NCBI GenBank assembly: GCA_964517265.1
Contig: CAZFBS010000020.1
Coordinates: forward strand, 1-47,302
Direction: 5' to 3'
Origin: REEP01 sp964517265
GTDB lineage: Bacteria > Pseudomonadota > Alphaproteobacteria > Rhodospirillales > Defluviicoccaceae
Length of the DNA: 47,302 nt
Within the stretch, counting starts at the first letter, position 1. Each line of letters opens with the position of its first letter. Below are positions 16,365 through 25,835 of the stretch, in pieces. The translations under genes were made by a program, and so were the position numbers. The notes below the pieces were generated by a model. That model was not told the origin of the DNA, searched no databases, and worked only from the letters and a program-made list of their open reading frames with translations.

Positions 16365-17843
16365 TCACTCAGCTGGTATCAGTTCCATCAGCTCTTCGGC
16401 TTCGCCTTCGATCCATTCCCCACTCTCGGCCTGGACGATGTGAAAGCCCGTGATGGTTTTCGGGATTGCCTGATGGCGCTGAGGCCTGACCCCATGAGCG
16501 AGGAGACCGTGCATTCGTGGCAACAACCGCGTGTTGATCGACGCGGTCAGCTTCACGTAGCCTTCCGCCGCCGCCTTCAGGCCCTTGCCGACGCGCTGGG
16601 TGTGCTCGACGACGATGCCAATGCTGTCCAATAACGCCTGGGTGCCGTGAATAATGCGCTCGTGGTTTTCCGCCTGCTTGCCGAGGTCGATCTCAACACG
16701 CGCGAACCCGATCAGGCATGCCAACGCCGAGGGTCCGGCAATGGTCATCTCCAGCCGCGTTGCCTTGCGCACGAAGCCGGCATCGGCCCGCAACAGCTTT
16801 TCGACGGCGCCCTCGTTGGGAAGATACATTACCGTCATGATCCGCTTGATCTCCCCACTCCGGCCGGATTCCCGATAGCTGGCCAGGATCTCGGCCTTGT
16901 AGTTCTTGTCGGCCATCGATTTCAGGTGCTGATTCATGGTTCGGCCAAGGTTGCGGTAGCTTTCTTCTTCATTGGCGGTGCCCTCATCGGCGGCGACATC
17001 CAAAAGGAATTTGGACGCCTTGCTGTCAATGACCAGGACCGTGCTTCCGGGCAGGAAGACAACCGCGTCCGGGCGCATGCCCTTGCCTTCGATGGTTGGT
17101 TGAATCATGAAATCGCGCCCCTTTTGCAGGCCGAACGACTTCAGCGAGTTCTCCAGCCCGATCTCGGCGAAGTATCCGGCACCTCCCGGGCTGGAGAGTG
17201 CCCTCCACACCGTGTCCATGGTGTCGCGGTTCTGATCGACCTGTTTATTCAAGGCCGCCACGGTTTTCGTCAGTTCCTGAACTTGGCTTAGCAGGGCCTC
17301 CGTCGTCTTGCGGACCCGCTCTTCGGTCTCCTTTTTCGCCTCGCCGCTCTCGCGCTTGTGATCTTCCAGAAGCTTGCTTGACAGCTCGCTGGCCGTCGCC
17401 AGAACCGCAGCCTTCGCCGCCTGCAGGCTTTCCGCCTTGGTCTTTTCCCAGTCCTCCATCCGCTTCTTGATCTGGGCAACTTCCTGTGCACGAAGCGCGG
17501 CCTCGCTCTCCGCCACACGCAGCCGCTCGAGAGCGTCATCACGCACCCGCAAGGCATCCTGCAGCCGCCTTTCCAGCGCCGTGATCCAACCTCGTGCCTC
17601 TTCAAGACGGGTTTCTGCTTCCGCCCTCTCTTCGATCCTCTGCTCGGCCTTCATCGTCGCGGCGGCGGCAACCGCCCGCTCCTTGTCGAGCTCTTCCGCA
17701 AGACGTGCCTGCGCGATACCGTGCTCGGCCTGAAGATAAGCGAGACGTTCGCCAAGCCCACGCAACCGGGTCCACGCTGCCGTCAGCAAAAGCAGCGTCA
17801 GAGCGAGCGCCATTCCGAGCACGCCTATCAGCGGATTCATCAT
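16365..17843 (-). CDS. rmuC: DNA recombination protein RmuC
   Basis: 492 residues. Residues 1-22 are a membrane anchor (PLIGVLGMALALTLLLLTAA). Residues about 25-220 are a long coiled coil rich in Glu, Arg and Ala. The C-terminal half holds the conserved RmuC nuclease-like core: MIQPTIEGKGMRPDAVVFLP followed by VLVIDSKAS, a PD-(D/E)xK-type arrangement. RmuC limits inverted-repeat recombination. Two ATGs are adjacent (17843 and 17840); the AGGAG site fits the second slightly better. Confidence 0.93.
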   Translation of the reverse strand: MMNPLIGVLGMALALTLLLLTAAWTRLRGLGERLAYLQAEHGIAQARLAEELDKERAVAAAATMKAEQRIEERAEAETRLEEARGWITALERRLQDALRVRDDALERLRVAESEAALRAQEVAQIKKRMEDWEKTKAESLQAAKAAVLATASELSSKLLEDHKRESGEAKKETEERVRKTTEALLSQVQELTKTVAALNKQVDQNRDTMDTVWRALSSPGGAGYFAEIGLENSLKSFGLQKGRDFMIQPTIEGKGMRPDAVVFLPGSTVLVIDSKASKFLLDVAADEGTANEEESYRNLGRTMNQHLKSMADKNYKAEILASYRESGRSGEIKRIMTVMYLPNEGAVEKLLRADAGFVRKATRLEMTIAGPSALACLIGFARVEIDLGKQAENHERIIHGTQALLDSIGIVVEHTQRVGKGLKAAAEGYVKLTASINTRLLPRMHGLLAHGVRPQRHQAIPKTITGFHIVQAESGEWIEGEAEELMELIPAE

Positions 17844-17971
17844 TTCTCCTCTCTCGCCGCCATTCTCGGCATTGTGCAATAGCGGTCTCTTGCACAAGCT
17901 TGCCTGACCGTGCCGATCAACGCAAACTTGTGCTCCCGCCACCGACTGGGTTGATTGAAAGGACAAACTGC

Positions 17972-19384
17972 ATGCGCCTTGCGCTCATCGGGTTCACGAC
18001 GGCGATGACCGTTGCCGCCGTCTCGGCCACCGCGACAGAGATCCAGGTTCTGCCGCAAGATCGGACGGCGCTTGCAGTCACCATCTATAGCACTGATTTG
18101 GGGCTGGTGAACGATCGCCGGGCAATTACCGTGGAGCCGGGGCCAAGCCTTCTCGGTTTCGCCGGAGTCAGCCGACAGATCATTCCCTCCAGCGCTTTTG
18201 TCGTTGCCGACCCGCCCGTTGACGTGCGCTCGCTCGACTATCAGTTCGATCTGCTGACACCGACAGCTCTCTTAGAACGTTCGGTGGGTGAAACGGTTGG
18301 GGTGATTCGCACCCATCCGACCACCGGTGAGGAAACCATCGAACAGGCCACGGTTCTGAGTATTGAGGACGGCGTGATCTTGCGCTACCGCGACAGGATC
18401 GAGACGGGGATCCCGGGCCGGCTGGTGTTCGAGAGCGTACCTGCCGATCTGCAACCGCAGCCGACACTGGCAACCACCATCGTCAGTGAAGTAGAGGGAG
18501 CACTTGCCCTGGAACTCGGTTATCTGACGAGAGGCCTTTCATGGGAAGCCGACTATGTGCTGGAAGTCGATGACATTGGAAAACGCCTCAACCTCATCGG
18601 CCGGGCGACGGTTCGCAACACCAGCGGAACCACGTTTGCGGATGCGTCGCTGGCATTGATCGCGGGAGACATCGGCCGAGAGGCACTGCCGGTCCCCCAG
18701 CCGCGCGCCGCTATGGCGGAAAATCGGATGATGTTGGATGCGGCCCCTGCGATCGAACGAGAGGCGGTCGCCGATCTGCATCTTTATACGATCGCTGAGC
18801 CGGTAACGCTTGCCAATCGCCAGACCCGGCAGTTCCCTCTTCTCTCCGCAACAAACGTGCCGCTGACCCGCGAGTATGTGAGCATCGGCGGGCCGCCGGT
18901 ATTCCGGACTATCGAAGACAATCGTCAGCCCGAGCAGGCAACCATCAGGCTTCGCTTCCAGAATGGCGAAGAAACGGGTCCGGGCGTGCCGCTGCCGGCA
19001 GGCTTGGCCCGGGTCTACGCCCGCGACGCCAACGGGACCGTGAGGTTCCTTGGGGAACAATCGGTTCCGCACACCGCTGTGGGGCAGCAGGTCGAGATCT
19101 CGCCAGGCCCGGCGTTCGATGTGACGGTCAAGCGCGAGCAGACTGATTATTCACAAATCGGCACCACACGGGATGTTTTTGAAACCGCGCATCGTTTGAC
19201 GGTTGCCAACGCCAAGGACGATGCGGTCGCCGTCAAGCTGATCGAGATTATTGCTGGCGACTGGGAAATCGTGCAGGCCAGTGCCCCGCACCAGAAGGAG
19301 AGTGCCGATCGTGCGGTGTGGACCGTCGAAGTTCCGCCCGATGGCATCGCGGAGCTGACCTACCGAGTCCGGGTCCGGCGGTAA
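17972..19384 (+). CDS. Secreted DUF4139 domain protein
   Basis: 470 residues from an ATG with AAAGGA nearby. Residues 1-22 are a signal peptide (LIGFTTAMTVAAVSATA). The rest is all-beta: an N-terminal part with the IYSTDLGLVNDRRAI pattern and a C-terminal DUF4139 region, including GLSWEADYVLEVDD, LPAGLARVYARD and the closing IAELTYRVRVRR. Function is unknown in bacteria; the domain is shared with mucoidy-inhibitor-like proteins. It is divergent from rmuC across 128 bases. Confidence 0.82.
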   Translation: MRLALIGFTTAMTVAAVSATATEIQVLPQDRTALAVTIYSTDLGLVNDRRAITVEPGPSLLGFAGVSRQIIPSSAFVVADPPVDVRSLDYQFDLLTPTALLERSVGETVGVIRTHPTTGEETIEQATVLSIEDGVILRYRDRIETGIPGRLVFESVPADLQPQPTLATTIVSEVEGALALELGYLTRGLSWEADYVLEVDDIGKRLNLIGRATVRNTSGTTFADASLALIAGDIGREALPVPQPRAAMAENRMMLDAAPAIEREAVADLHLYTIAEPVTLANRQTRQFPLLSATNVPLTREYVSIGGPPVFRTIEDNRQPEQATIRLRFQNGEETGPGVPLPAGLARVYARDANGTVRFLGEQSVPHTAVGQQVEISPGPAFDVTVKREQTDYSQIGTTRDVFETAHRLTVANAKDDAVAVKLIEIIAGDWEIVQASAPHQKESADRAVWTVEVPPDGIAELTYRVRVRR

Positions 19385-19522
19385 CGACTGGCTGGATTGG
19401 TGTCGCTGACGTCGTGTTCTTGACGTTTTCGGCGGCCGTTTCTATCTGCACCTTGTGAACCCCGAACTCACAGGTAATCTGCTGAAGATGCTCGGCGCGG
19501 CAAAAACGGAACATAGGCACTG

Positions 19523-20053
19523 ATGGCGAAGCTGGACATACTGGTTGCCCCCCATCCCACATTGAAGAAACGCGCCGAGCCAGTCGATCATGTCGATCCC
19601 GCCGCCCGTCAGCTGATGGACGACATGCTGGAGACAATGCATGCGGCTAACGGGATCGGGTTGGCCGCCCCGCAGGTGGGCGTGCTGAAGCGGATCATCG
19701 TCGTCGACGTTTCGGCACCCCAGGAGCGGGCGGCACAACCCCATCGGATGGCCAATCCACAGATTGTCTGGCGCTCGGATGACTTGGCCCCGGGCGAGGA
19801 AGGATGTCTTTCACTGCCCGACCAGTTCGGCGAGGTGGTGCGGGCCGAGAAGATTCGCGTGCGGTTTCTTGATCACCAAAACGAAATCCGGGAGATCGAG
19901 GCCGAAGGTCTGCTTGCCCGCTGCATCCAACACGAGATTGACCATCTCGAAGGGACGCTGTTCGTCGATCATCTTTCAACCTTGAAGCGCAACATTATCC
20001 TGCGCAAGCTCTCAAAGATTAAGAAGCAGCACGTTCTGGCTGCGGCGTCTTGA
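19523..20053 (+). CDS. def: Peptide deformylase
   Basis: 176 residues. Removes the formyl group from nascent N-terminal methionine, a metal-dependent reaction at the ribosome exit. All three signature motifs are visible: GIGLAAPQVG, EGCLSLP (metal Cys) and QHEIDHLEG (two metal His and catalytic Glu). Forms a pair with fmt, 72 bases downstream, the usual bacterial arrangement in which formylation and deformylation are encoded together. Confidence 0.97.
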   Translation: MAKLDILVAPHPTLKKRAEPVDHVDPAARQLMDDMLETMHAANGIGLAAPQVGVLKRIIVVDVSAPQERAAQPHRMANPQIVWRSDDLAPGEEGCLSLPDQFGEVVRAEKIRVRFLDHQNEIREIEAEGLLARCIQHEIDHLEGTLFVDHLSTLKRNIILRKLSKIKKQHVLAAAS

Positions 20054-20125
20054 TCCTCGGTCGCGGCATGTTTGGGCAGGCTTGGGCCGGAAAAGATCGC
20101 CGCCCAGCGTCGAAAGTCTTCGCCT

Positions 20126-21100
20126 ATGCGTGATCAGCGCCTCCGACTTGCCTTTATGGGCAGCCCGTCGTTTGCTCTGGCAGCGTTGCGTGCACTGCTC
20201 GATGCGGGACATGAGGTGGCGTGCGTCTATACGCAGCCGCCGCGGCCGGCCGGGCGTGGTCACCGGCTGCAGCGAGCACCGGTACATGCGCTGGCTGAGG
20301 CGGCGGGTCTGCCTGTGCGTACCCCGATCAGCCTCAAGCCTGTTGATGAACAGGTCAGATTTGCTGCCTTAGGCCTCGATGCGGCAGTCGTCGCCGCCTA
20401 CGGCCTTCTTCTACCGAGGTCGGTACTTGCGGCCCCGCGGCTCGGCTGCATCAACATCCATTCTTCACTGCTTCCGCGCTGGCGCGGAGCTGCGCCAATT
20501 CAGCGTGCGATCCTTGCTGGTGACAGCGAGACCGGCGTGACCATCATGCAGATAGACGAGGGCCTCGATACCGGCCCGATCCTCCTGCAAAGCCGGGTGC
20601 CGATCACTGCGGAGACGACCGCCACAACTTTGCACGATACCTTGGCCGCGCTGGGAGCAGAGTTGATCGTGTCTGCGCTGGCGGGCCTTGCATTGGGGAC
20701 TCTGACAGCGAGACCACAACCGTCGGAGGGCACGTGCTATGCGGCGAAGCTGGAGCGGAGTGAGGGGCGCCTCGACTGGAATCGCCCGGCGGCCGCTCTG
20801 GAGCGAACAGTGCGGGCGCTCAATCCGTGGCCAGGAACCTGGTTTCAGCACGAGGGAAAACGGATCAAGGTGCTGTCGGCCGCCGTTGTCGGTGCCGGCG
20901 CGGCAGGAGCCCTCGGGCAGGGCGAGCCTGGTGTTGTTCTCCAGGGATCAGGCAGCCGTTCCGGCAGCGATACGTTGACGATCGCTTGCGGCGAGGGTGC
21001 GCTTGCGCTTCTCCGGCTTCAGCGTTCCGGTCGCGCGCCCACCGATGCGCCCGAGTTCTTGCGCGGATATCCCCTTGCTCCCGGCAGCCGGCTCGGCTGA
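20126..21100 (+). CDS. fmt: Methionyl-tRNA formyltransferase
   Basis: 324 residues, start chosen at MRDQRLRLAFMGSPSFA because the family begins there; the ribosome site is weak. Transfers a formyl group from 10-formyl-THF to initiator Met-tRNA. The N-terminal Rossmann-like formyltransferase domain holds the loop SLLPRWRGAAPI with the catalytic Asn/His/Asp region (INIHSSLLPRW and TIMQIDEGLDTG), and the C-terminal oligonucleotide-binding domain follows (CYAAKLERSEGRLDW). Downstream of def on the same strand. Confidence 0.97.
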   Translation: MRDQRLRLAFMGSPSFALAALRALLDAGHEVACVYTQPPRPAGRGHRLQRAPVHALAEAAGLPVRTPISLKPVDEQVRFAALGLDAAVVAAYGLLLPRSVLAAPRLGCINIHSSLLPRWRGAAPIQRAILAGDSETGVTIMQIDEGLDTGPILLQSRVPITAETTATTLHDTLAALGAELIVSALAGLALGTLTARPQPSEGTCYAAKLERSEGRLDWNRPAAALERTVRALNPWPGTWFQHEGKRIKVLSAAVVGAGAAGALGQGEPGVVLQGSGSRSGSDTLTIACGEGALALLRLQRSGRAPTDAPEFLRGYPLAPGSRLG

Positions 21101-21182
21101 GCGAATTTCGGGGCGGAGCCGGGAATGCGTCGGCGCAAGATTGCGGGCACCATCGGCAGGCAAGGAGGGATAGGGAGGACGC

Positions 21183-22253
21183 CTACAGAGCCAGATCCGA
21201 CAATCTCGGCGCCAATTGCTCGATTTTAAGAATCTTGTCGAAGCCGGGACGCATCTCTGTAAAAATGAAATCAGCCCGCTTCATTGGGCCCCCGGTTTCC
21301 TTGTTCGGAAACATCCTGTTCCAGGCGTCCATTTTCACTGTCAGTACGCATAAAATGCCGCCGATGGTTGTGTGATAGCTGGTAATGAGATCCTGAACCT
21401 TCCGGAACCGGGCTGCGGAAACGTTGCTCCACAAGTCCGCCGTGCTACGGTCGAACACGGTAAAGCGGCCCTTGAGCCGGATCATCATCGTCTCCAGCAT
21501 TTCCTGCATCATTGCCAAGGTCTTCATCAGGTTTTGATCCTTTCTCAACTGCCAGTGCTCGCGCAAGTGACCGATCACAGTCGCAAAGCCGGCCACCGTC
21601 GGCTCGATGCTGTCCAGCGCCTGGCGGTAGTAGGAGAGCGAAAGAAAGATATCGCCGTAGTCCTCAAGAAACACGGGAACCTGATCAACCCGGATTTCAA
21701 GGCGCGCCGCCATGATCTTCAGCTTGCTGAGGGCCTTCTTGACGTCCGGATCGCGGAACAGTGCGACCAGATCCTCAAAGCTGTGAATCGACCGGTCACC
21801 GGAGGCGCCGTAAACGTGAATGATGAGCGGCCGGGTAAACCGGGTCATGTACTCGGTCAGTTCGGCATTCTTGCGCGCCGACAGGCGCAGCGCGGTGCAG
21901 TCGTTGATCCGGATGCCGTGCTCGCGAAACAGAATGCGCAGGCTGTACATATCGAAGCTGGGCAGCAGCGCCAGCTTGCGGATGACCGCCAGATCGGGAT
22001 GGACCTCTGTCTCGCTCCAGCCGAACGCACGCGGCAGATCTTCGATATCGATCTGACCGCTGCCGGTGTTGACGTCGCCGAACAGTTCAACCACGCTCTC
22101 CAGGCGCACGTTCTTGATCATCCGGGCCCTTGTCAGCGCCGGCGTCTGCAGCGGGATGATCGACAATGGAAGAATGTGCAGCGAGTCGCGATCAATGTCG
22201 CGGATTTCGCTCGGCGGCGGCATCGCTGGCGCTGGTTCGGTCCGCGGTGTCAT
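21183..22253 (-). CDS. Unidentified conserved-looking cytoplasmic protein
   Basis: 356 residues; AAGG lies five bases before the ATG. It has no signal peptide and no membrane segment. Residues 1-45 are Pro-rich and probably flexible. Most of the rest is predicted helical with evenly spaced hydrophobics (SFEDLVALFRDPDVKKALS; FLSLSYYRQALDSIEPTV). Base and codon usage match the neighbours, and the frame is clean, so it is surely coding. I cannot name a family. It is divergent from truA and convergent with fmt. Confidence 0.75.
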   Translation of the reverse strand: MTPRTEPAPAMPPPSEIRDIDRDSLHILPLSIIPLQTPALTRARMIKNVRLESVVELFGDVNTGSGQIDIEDLPRAFGWSETEVHPDLAVIRKLALLPSFDMYSLRILFREHGIRINDCTALRLSARKNAELTEYMTRFTRPLIIHVYGASGDRSIHSFEDLVALFRDPDVKKALSKLKIMAARLEIRVDQVPVFLEDYGDIFLSLSYYRQALDSIEPTVAGFATVIGHLREHWQLRKDQNLMKTLAMMQEMLETMMIRLKGRFTVFDRSTADLWSNVSAARFRKVQDLITSYHTTIGGILCVLTVKMDAWNRMFPNKETGGPMKRADFIFTEMRPGFDKILKIEQLAPRLSDLAL

Positions 22254-22378
22254 CCTGACCTTGTCCCTGGCTGCCGAGGCCTCCTGGCATGGCGAAGCCA
22301 GTATTGAGCAGGACGGTTAACAATGACAAAACGGGGCCTTGGGAGGCTTGTTCAACGAACCGGAATCGAATTCGCATC

Positions 22379-23116
22379 GTGCCGCGCTACAAGCTGACCA
22401 TCGAGTACGACGGCAACGGCTTCGTCGGCTGGCAGCGGCAACGGAGCGGCGCCTCGATTCAGGAGGCGGTCGAGACAGCGATCCTCCGATTTTGCGGGGA
22501 GGACGTCCGCATCGCCGCAGCCGGGCGCACGGATGCCGGGGTTCACGCGAGCGGGCAGGTTGCTCATGTCGACCTTGAACGTGATGTCCCGCCGCAGACG
22601 GTGCGCAACGCCGTGAACTTCCACCTCAAGCCGGCAGCAATCGCCGTGCTCCATACGGAACGGGTGGCGCACGATTTTCATGCGCGGTTCTCGGCCCGGG
22701 CCCGGTTCTACCGCTACCGCATTTTGAATCGCAAGGCGCCGCCGGTGCTCGATCGCGGCCATGTCTGGTGGGTACCCAAGCCTCTGAATGCCGAGGCGAT
22801 GGCGCATGCGGCGCGCTGTCTTGAAGGCCGCCACGACTTCTCCACGTTCCGCGCCACGTTCTGTCAGGCGGCCTCGCCGGTCAAGACGCTGGACCGGCTC
22901 GCCGTCATCCGCGTGGGTGAGGAAATCACGATCGAAGCCGATGCCCGCTCGTTTCTTCATCATCAGGTCCGCAACATGGTGGGCACACTGAAATGGGTCG
23001 GGGAGGGTCGCTGGACGCCGGTGGATGTCGAAGCGGCGTTGGCCGCGCGTGCGCGGGTGCGCGGAGGGCCGACGGCGCCCGCGCAAGGACTATGCCTGGC
23101 TGGGGTTCGCTATTAA
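22379..23116 (+). CDS. truA: tRNA pseudouridine(38-40) synthase TruA
   Basis: 245 residues from a GTG that gives MPRYKLTIEYDGNGFVGWQR, the family's N terminus. Converts uridines 38-40 of the anticodon stem-loop to pseudouridine. The catalytic Asp is in AAGRTDAGVHASGQVAHVD. Later conserved stretches are FHARFSARARFYRYRI and FLHHQVRNMVGTL. The longer open frame upstream has no family support. Next to fmt and def in the housekeeping block. Confidence 0.96.
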   Translation: MPRYKLTIEYDGNGFVGWQRQRSGASIQEAVETAILRFCGEDVRIAAAGRTDAGVHASGQVAHVDLERDVPPQTVRNAVNFHLKPAAIAVLHTERVAHDFHARFSARARFYRYRILNRKAPPVLDRGHVWWVPKPLNAEAMAHAARCLEGRHDFSTFRATFCQAASPVKTLDRLAVIRVGEEITIEADARSFLHHQVRNMVGTLKWVGEGRWTPVDVEAALAARARVRGGPTAPAQGLCLAGVRY

Positions 23117-23138
23117 GGGAGCCGTCTTGGTCTGCCGT

Positions 23139-23705
23139 TCAGCGCATCCCGTGGGCGATGGTGCTGATCACCAGATTGAGAACGACGTCGATGGCGACGA
23201 TGCTGGCGGCGGCCATCGGGGCAAGCGCGAGAGCCGTGCGGGCAATGAACCAGAGATAGACAAGGATCAGTGAGAAGACGATCACCCACAGCAGGAAGCC
23301 CAGGTCGGGTTGCAGCGTTCCGGTCATCCACAGGATGTTGATCGGAATGAATACCGCATTCTGCAGCACGGCTGCCCAGTTGTAGGCAACGATGTAGCCG
23401 ATGTATCGATCGAAACGGTCGAGCTGACGGGTCACCCAGGCCATCGCGAGAGGATAGGCCACCCAGGTCACCACGTAGGCGATACCCTCAGCGAGAGAAA
23501 AACGCACGGGATTGGGGCTCGTTTCCAGCGCCGGATAAGCCGTCGCCAGCAGCAAGGCATAGAAGGGTGCTACGATCACCGCCGCCAGGAACGACCGCCA
23601 AAAGCCGCGTGGGGTCGTATCGAAGCAGCGCATGCCGCCAGCATCGAAGCGAGCAAGGCGAAAGGCGCCATAAAGCGAGATCGCCGCTTCGGCAGCAACC
23701 GACAT
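23139..23705 (-). CDS. Integral membrane protein coupled to dapE
   Basis: 188 residues with about four or five hydrophobic segments (SFLAAVIVAPFYALLLATAY; YVVTWVAYPLAMAWV; LGFLLWVIVFSLILVYLWFI; the last near the C terminus). Its ATG overlaps the dapE stop by one base (TAATG), so translation is coupled. There is no recognised family motif. The position suggests a co-regulated role with the lysine/peptidoglycan genes, but this is inference from coupling only. Confidence 0.72.
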   Translation of the reverse strand: MSVAAEAAISLYGAFRLARFDAGGMRCFDTTPRGFWRSFLAAVIVAPFYALLLATAYPALETSPNPVRFSLAEGIAYVVTWVAYPLAMAWVTRQLDRFDRYIGYIVAYNWAAVLQNAVFIPINILWMTGTLQPDLGFLLWVIVFSLILVYLWFIARTALALAPMAAASIVAIDVVLNLVISTIAHGMR

Positions 23706-24874
23706 TATTGCTTGGCCCGGAAGGTGGCCTTGAGCACGGCAAGATAGATATCCGTCAGCCGGGCCAAATCCGAAACGAGAACGTTTTCATCGATTTTATG
23801 TGCGGTGGCGCCGACCATCCCGAACTCCGCGACCGCACAGACATCCTTGATGAAGCGAGCGTCAGAGGTGCCCCCGCTGGTGCTGAGCGCCGGCGTGCGG
23901 CCCGTCATCTTCGTCACCGCGTCGGCGATAACGCCGCTCAACGGCCCCGGCGGCGTCAGGAATGCCTCGCCCGAACATTCGGTCTCCAGCGTGAAACGCG
24001 CGCCGAACGGCGCACAGCGGTCCTTGATCCACGCACGCAAGCTGGCACAGGTGTGGGTATCATTGAAACGGATGTTGAACGCCGCTCGGGCACGGGCAGG
24101 AATCACGTTGGTTGCTTCGTTGCCGACGTCGATCGAGGTGAGAGCCAGATGCGAGGCCTCAAAATAGGGGGTGCCGGTATCCAATTCGACCTCGGTGAGT
24201 GCCGTCAACATGCGCAGGAGCCGGGGAAGCGGGTTGTCCGCGAGGTGCGGGTAAGCGGCATGCCCCTGCACCCCATGGACCGTCAGCGCCGCGTTGAGAC
24301 TGCCACGGCGGCCAATCTTGATCATCTCGCCCAGCTCGGACGGATTGGTGGGCTCGCCGACGAGGCAGCCGTCGAGGCGCTCGCCACGCTCGCGGAGCCA
24401 TGAGAGAACCTTGCGGGTGCCGTTGATCGAAGGTCCTTCCTCGTCACCGGTGATCAAAAGGCTGATCGATCCGCCGAAATCAGCGCCATGATCGGCAACG
24501 AAGCGGCCGGCAGCGGCAATGAAACACGCAATCGCCGTTTTCATATCGGCGGCACCACGGCCGTAGAGCCTGCCGTCGCGAATGTCGCTGCCAAACGGAT
24601 CCATGCTCCAAGCCGCCGCATCGCCGACCGGCACCACATCGGTATGACCGGCAAAGCAGAAGTTCGGCGCCGAACGGCCGATGCGGGCATAAAGATTGTC
24701 GACATCGGCCGTACCCGGTTCGGAGAACGGCAGACGTACGCAGGTAAAACCGACCGGCGTCAGCGCGTTCTGCACCACGTCCAGCGCGCCCGCGTCGATT
24801 GGCGTGACGCTGGCGCAGCGGATCAGTGCCTGGCTGAGCTGAAGCGGGTCCGCTCGCAGCGGATAACGGTTCAA
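23705..24874 (-). CDS. dapE: Succinyl-diaminopimelate desuccinylase
   Basis: 389 residues, from a TTG start with GAGGG seven bases upstream. Hydrolyses N-succinyl-LL-2,6-diaminopimelate in the lysine and peptidoglycan pathway. The M20 metallopeptidase layout is intact: zinc His in FAGHTDVVP, bridging Asp in GRGAADMKT, catalytic Glu pair in ITGDEEGP, and the GGTSDARF motif before the C terminus. Starts ten bases after the dapD stop, so dapD and dapE form an operon for consecutive-branch steps. A related enzyme, argE, occurs at 37075. Confidence 0.96.
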   Translation of the reverse strand: MNRYPLRADPLQLSQALIRCASVTPIDAGALDVVQNALTPVGFTCVRLPFSEPGTADVDNLYARIGRSAPNFCFAGHTDVVPVGDAAAWSMDPFGSDIRDGRLYGRGAADMKTAIACFIAAAGRFVADHGADFGGSISLLITGDEEGPSINGTRKVLSWLRERGERLDGCLVGEPTNPSELGEMIKIGRRGSLNAALTVHGVQGHAAYPHLADNPLPRLLRMLTALTEVELDTGTPYFEASHLALTSIDVGNEATNVIPARARAAFNIRFNDTHTCASLRAWIKDRCAPFGARFTLETECSGEAFLTPPGPLSGVIADAVTKMTGRTPALSTSGGTSDARFIKDVCAVAEFGMVGATAHKIDENVLVSDLARLTDIYLAVLKATFRAKQ

Positions 24875-24884
24875 CGAAGCACCC

Positions 24885-25724
24885 TCAGCTTCTCAGCAGC
24901 TCGTTGATCGATGTCTTGGCCCGCGTCTTTGCGTCGACCCGTTTGACGATGACGGCGCAGTAGAGAGCCGGGCCAGGCTGGCCATTGGGCAACGCCCCCC
25001 CCGGCATCGCCCCCGACACGACCACTGAATAGGGCGGGACCTTGCCGAAAAACACTTCGCCGGTGGCCCGGTCGACGATCCGCGTCGAGGCACCGATGTA
25101 GACGCCCATGGACAATACCGATCCTTCGCCGACCAGGACGCCCTCGGCGACCTCGGCACGAGCCCCGATGAAACAATTGTCTTCAATGATCACAGGCCCC
25201 GCCTGCAACGGCTCGAGTACGCCGCCGATGCCGGCACCACCGGAAATATGGCAGTTCTCGCCGATCTGCGCGCAGGAACCGACGGTCGACCATGTATCGA
25301 TCATCGAGCCGGCGCCGACGTGGGCGCCGAGGTTGACGAAGCAAGGCATCAGCACCGCGCCCGGCGCGATGTAGGCCGAATAGCGGACCGTGCAGTTGGG
25401 AACGGCGCGAAAGCCGGCGGCGCGGAAGCGGGCTTCGTTCCACCCCTGGAACTTCGACGGGACCTTGTCGAACCACGATGCACCGCCCGGACCGCCTGGG
25501 ACCAACGTCATGTCATTGAGCCGGAACGACAACAAAACGGCCTTCTTGAGCCACTGGTTGACCCGCCAAACCCCGTCGCTTTTTTCCGCAATCCGCGCCT
25601 GACCCGAGTCGAGCATTACCAACGCCGTGTCGACCGCATCCCGGATCGAACCTTGTTCGTCGATGCTCAGGCTGTCCCGGCGTTCCCACGCCGCATTGAT
25701 GATGTCTTCAAGTTCGCCGCTCAT
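24885..25724 (-). CDS. dapD: Tetrahydrodipicolinate N-succinyltransferase
   Basis: 279 residues; start MSGELEDIINAAWERRD has a GGGGG-type site and matches the family N terminus. Transfers succinyl from succinyl-CoA to tetrahydrodipicolinate. The N-terminal helical domain is followed by left-handed beta-helix hexapeptide repeats (VNLGAHVGAGSMIDTWSTVG; later VAEGVLVGEGSVLSMGV), a trimeric acyltransferase fold. Operon with dapE and the membrane protein; a TTGACA promoter lies just upstream. Confidence 0.96.
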   Translation of the reverse strand: MSGELEDIINAAWERRDSLSIDEQGSIRDAVDTALVMLDSGQARIAEKSDGVWRVNQWLKKAVLLSFRLNDMTLVPGGPGGASWFDKVPSKFQGWNEARFRAAGFRAVPNCTVRYSAYIAPGAVLMPCFVNLGAHVGAGSMIDTWSTVGSCAQIGENCHISGGAGIGGVLEPLQAGPVIIEDNCFIGARAEVAEGVLVGEGSVLSMGVYIGASTRIVDRATGEVFFGKVPPYSVVVSGAMPGGALPNGQPGPALYCAVIVKRVDAKTRAKTSINELLRS

Positions 25725-25758
25725 TGCCGTGCCCCCTGGCTGCCCAAGATGGAGGCGG

Positions 25759-25787
25759 ACGATGGGGGAGCGGCCACGGCGTGTCAA
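25759..25787 (-). promoter_or_regulatory. Candidate dapD promoter
   Basis: On the minus strand an exact TTGACA (25787-25782) is followed after 17 bases by CATCGT (25764-25759), a weak -10. It sits 35 bases before the dapD start, in the 111-base gap after the HAD gene. The perfect -35 is the main support. Confidence 0.4.
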
Positions 25788-25835
25788 CCGCCCAGACTAG
25801 GGGTCAATCCTTCCGGCCCTTGTGGCGGAAGGGGA

